NCBI RefSeq assembly: GCF_018691265.1
Contig: NW_024881301.1
Location: 14,258,752-14,322,751 of the forward strand
Direction of reading: 5' to 3'
Source: Tyto alba
Taxonomy: Eukaryota; Chordata; Aves; Strigiformes; Tytonidae
DNA length: 64,000 bases
Made by a program: the position numbers and the translations under genes
Notes under the pieces: model-generated
Database searches by the model: none
Told to the model about the DNA's origin: nothing
The model's input: only the letters and a program-made list of their open reading frames with translations
Part shown: in pieces, positions 63,201-64,000 of the stretch
How positions within the stretch are numbered: position 1 is the first letter of the stretch
Layout of the letters: each line of letters starts with the position of its first letter

Positions 63201-64000
63201 TGTAGGATTAGAGAGAAGAGTGCACCAAAGAGTACAAGGTGCATGCTGGAGGTCCAAGCAAACAATCCACATGGTAGTTGAATGAAATGCTCCTCATATA
63301 GGAATATTTAAACAGTGATGATGCCTTTGAATGGCTGTTGATAGTTGATGTGCTATCTAGGCAAATGCCCAGCTTCAGTAAAAATGTAGTCATTTGGACT
63401 CTAATTTGCCAACATGCTTCTGTATGCTGCTTGTGGCTGATACCTGTCCCTTATCTGCTGTTGGTACTGTTGGTAGACAGTATTTCCTCTTTCTTTTTTT
63501 TTTTTTTGGCTGAAACAAAGAGGCGGGGAAGTGTGTACAATGGGACAAAGAAATCAAATATGTAATTCAGTCGTGTCCTGGTGAATTGTTTGAATTGGCA
63601 TGTGTCGCAGCGCATTCAGAGGCTGAGCAGCAGAGCATGTCTCCAGGCAGAGATGATGACAGCATGTAGTTTTGTCTAACAGGTATAAGTTGTTGGTTTA
63701 TGTATATACTGGAAATGTATTTGGATTAGACATTTGCAATGCTAGGAGGCATATGTTATTTCTCAGTGGTGTGAGAGCCCAACACCAACAGGGGAGGCAC
63801 TGTGGCTGCAACTGCTTTGGAAGCCCACTGAAGCTATTTATTAATGATTAAGTTTACTCATGCTGTATTCTGTGGTTTTTTTTTTTTTTTTTTTACAGCC
63901 ATCTTTTGGTTACTATATTACATCTCCAAAGAAAAGGCAACCTGTTGCTTTGCTAAGGCAATCTGATTCATCAGGTGACACCGGCCAAGAGATTTCACAA
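48067..64000 (+). CDS. CEP192: CEP192 centrosomal scaffold, N-terminal part (12 coding exons)
   Basis: CEP192/SPD-2 family protein that recruits PLK4, Aurora A, PLK1 and gamma-tubulin to centrosomes for centriole duplication and mitotic spindle assembly. Exons: 48067-48233, 49071-49193, 50659-50795, 52375-52421, 53934-54066, 56579-56730, 58932-59072, 59329-59668, 60034-60171, 62623-62687, 62769-62960 and 63899 to the edge. All junction phases agree, giving about 579 codons. Recognised conserved blocks: MEDFRNIADETFPSFLG at the start; DDIDDEEFFDNQLEAYFEQL, the acidic PLK4-binding region in human; VYQNEEGKWVTDLAYYTSF in the area that binds Aurora A; and SYLRLSLGEFF.QRSEALGCLGGG. The C-terminal SPD-2/ASH-type domains lie off the right edge. 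Between the blocks the sequence is strongly diverged from human, as is usual for disordered scaffolds. Confidence 0.96.
49071..49193 (+). CDS. CEP192: CEP192 coding exon 2
   Basis: 123 bp: LSDICASYLEGKHSPPLGYS then HISQSDPEPMGRFSFSFNGD and a split valine. It corresponds to human YPDIQASYLVEGRFS and the following segment. Acceptor CCTTTACAG and donor GTAAGT. Confidence 0.92.
50659..50795 (+). CDS. CEP192: CEP192 coding exon 3
   Basis: 137 bp: GEPQPTSVSLKESHSIYREK then DQNVIEHSNHSQDTLLEVLP and REKLEG split. The 3' end at 50795 (GAAG before GTATTA) is chosen because phase 1 fits the next exon. An alternative donor at 50771 (GAG before GTATTG) would give phase 0 and fit exon 5 directly. Confidence 0.82.
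51491..51508. repeat. (TA)9 microsatellite
   Basis: Uninterrupted TA dinucleotide run in CEP192 intron 3. Confidence 0.9.
52375..52421 (+). CDS. CEP192: CEP192 coding exon 4 (47 bp, predicted)
   Basis: Between TTTGTTTCAG and GTGAAA lies a 47-bp open piece that reads DLSTGICFLPDSKNNK in the frame set by exon 3 and leaves phase 0 for exon 5. Sequence similarity to human is weak; the call rests on splice sites and phase. Confidence 0.68.
53934..54066 (+). CDS. CEP192: CEP192 coding exon 5
   Basis: 133 bp: VGPSEPSEKLIEGEISCDHL then SNSLSSFLENEKLSSLASSE and GDST plus one base. LENEKL matches the human stretch just before the PLK4-binding acidic motif. Acceptor TTTTTACAG and donor GTAAGT. Confidence 0.9.
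56579..56730 (+). CDS. CEP192: CEP192 coding exon 6, PLK4-binding acidic motif
   Basis: 152 bp: DDIDDEEFFDNQLEAYFEQL, then MQPEMTRDTDMQRLSKCCTA and LKLSENGLLQ. Human has DDDIDDEMFYDDHLEAYFEQL; this acidic/aromatic segment binds the cryptic polo box of PLK4. It is the best conserved block in the first half of the window's CEP192. Acceptor TTTCGATAG and donor GTAGGT. Confidence 0.95.
57350..57432. repeat. (CAAAA)/(CAA)n simple repeat
   Basis: About 80 bp of only A and C: AAC, AAAC and AAAAC units in CEP192 intron 6. The minus strand reads as a T/G tract giving spurious F/V/C-rich frames. Confidence 0.9.
58932..59072 (+). CDS. CEP192: CEP192 coding exon 7
   Basis: 141 bp, phase 0 at both ends: ENFQVPETYQAVPGVDSGNA then SDEDSQKQGITACPVQREML and PRAVPQL. 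Poorly conserved linker. The acceptor is TTTTAAAAG after a long poly-T tract (58862-58879) and the donor is GTATGA. Skipping it keeps the frame. Confidence 0.78.
59329..59668 (+). CDS. CEP192: CEP192 coding exon 8
   Basis: 340 bp, the largest exon here, beginning NSMTTGDVLDSCTAAELRLD and ending SCENMSLATTDKG split. Acidic, serine/threonine-rich and disordered-looking, with little detectable similarity to human. Frame and both splice sites (TTTCTAAG acceptor, GTTGGT donor) fit its neighbours. Confidence 0.88.
60034..60171 (+). CDS. CEP192: CEP192 coding exon 9, Aurora A-binding area
   Basis: 138 bp: DLPHSIVYQNEEGKWVTDLA then YYTSFDEEQDLNLSEDDKIN and EFITG plus one base. Human reads DLPQSVVYQNEEGRWVTDLA, so this is a sharp conservation peak after a diverged exon. 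In human the Aurora A-binding region maps to this part of the protein. Acceptor TATCTTTCAG and donor GTATGT. Confidence 0.96.
60234..60265. repeat. Poly-T tract
   Basis: About 32 bases of T with one C, in CEP192 intron 9, shortly after exon 9. Simple sequence. Confidence 0.85.
62623..62687 (+). CDS. CEP192: CEP192 coding exon 10
   Basis: 65 bp: EAAAMIAQDQEEFEKAHKLV and Q, after a split serine. It matches human SEAFDLIAQDEEEFNKEHQFIQ. Acceptor TTGGTTTTAAG and donor GTAACT; it ends in phase 0. Confidence 0.94.
62769..62960 (+). CDS. CEP192: CEP192 coding exon 11
   Basis: 192 bp, 64 codons, phase 0 at both ends: AEKVDILNSSELADTSWKSA, then a linker and SYLRLSLGEFFGQRSEALGC followed by LGGGSDVKR. 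The LRLSLGEFF..RSEALGCLGGG block is almost identical to human. Acceptor TTTGTCTGCAG and donor GTGTGT. Confidence 0.97.
63899..64000 (+). CDS. CEP192: CEP192 coding exon 12 (partial, runs off the window)
   Basis: After a poly-T tract and TTTTACAG the frame reads PSFGYYITSPKKRQPVALLR then QSDSSGDTGQEISQ to the last base. Human has PSFGYFIRSPEKREPIALIRKSD. The exon is open at the right edge. Confidence 0.95.

Larger units (their letters stand above)
48234..63898 (+). other. CEP192: CEP192 introns
   Basis: Eleven introns of about 80 bp to 3.7 kb, AT-rich and without recognised nested genes or snoRNA/tRNA signals. The long ones (50796-52374, 52422-53933, 54067-56578, 56731-58931, 60172-62622) hold only simple repeats. 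Several acceptors are preceded by unusually long T runs. Confidence 0.8.

Noticed and set aside
1..64000. Search for CRISPR arrays, operons, phage or defence systems
   Set aside because: Sequence is clearly vertebrate genomic with spliced genes; no regularly spaced repeats or bacterial gene clusters are present.

Overview
This is vertebrate nuclear DNA: short exons with GT/AG splice sites in long AT-rich introns, CpG-island promoters and AATAAA signals. A CR1-type LINE 3' end, compact introns and low repeat content point to a bird, probably a chicken-like autosome. The species is not fixed by the sequence. Three known genes are readable by protein similarity, in the order and orientation I recall for human chr18p11: PTPN2 (minus), SEH1L (plus), CEP192 (plus). 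No tRNA, rRNA, CRISPR or bacterial-type element was seen.

Layout: 1-11299 holds the 5' part of PTPN2 (coding exons 1-3, transcribed leftward; the rest lies off the left edge). Its CpG island spans about 10.6-12.3 kb. From 12.3 to 28.6 kb is intergenic sequence with one CR1 fragment at 22.8 kb. A 643-bp solo retroviral LTR with a 4-bp target duplication sits at 28675-29317. SEH1L starts in a CpG island at about 29.85-30.9 kb and runs to about 43.45 kb. It has eight shared coding exons and two alternative terminal exons, giving a 360-aa and a 419-aa protein. After about 3.3 kb of intergenic DNA comes a GC-rich promoter with (TC)26, G16 and G17 tracts. CEP192 follows from coding exon 1 at 48067 to the right edge: 12 coding exons, about 579 codons, with the larger C-terminal part missing.

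The genes do not form a pathway. PTPN2 is a tyrosine phosphatase of JAK/STAT and receptor signalling. SEH1L is a beta-propeller of the nuclear pore Y-complex and GATOR2. CEP192 is a centrosome scaffold for PLK4, Aurora A and PLK1. I found no convincing undescribed system. The more interesting items are small: a possible third SEH1L C-terminus, a perfect 20-bp inverted repeat with NRF1-like sites in PTPN2 intron 1, a uORF starting at the first base of CEP192 exon 2, a perfect 14-bp-arm palindrome in SEH1L intron 4, and the solo LTR next to the SEH1L promoter. Exon limits come from reading frame, splice consensus and recalled human proteins; no alignment was run.
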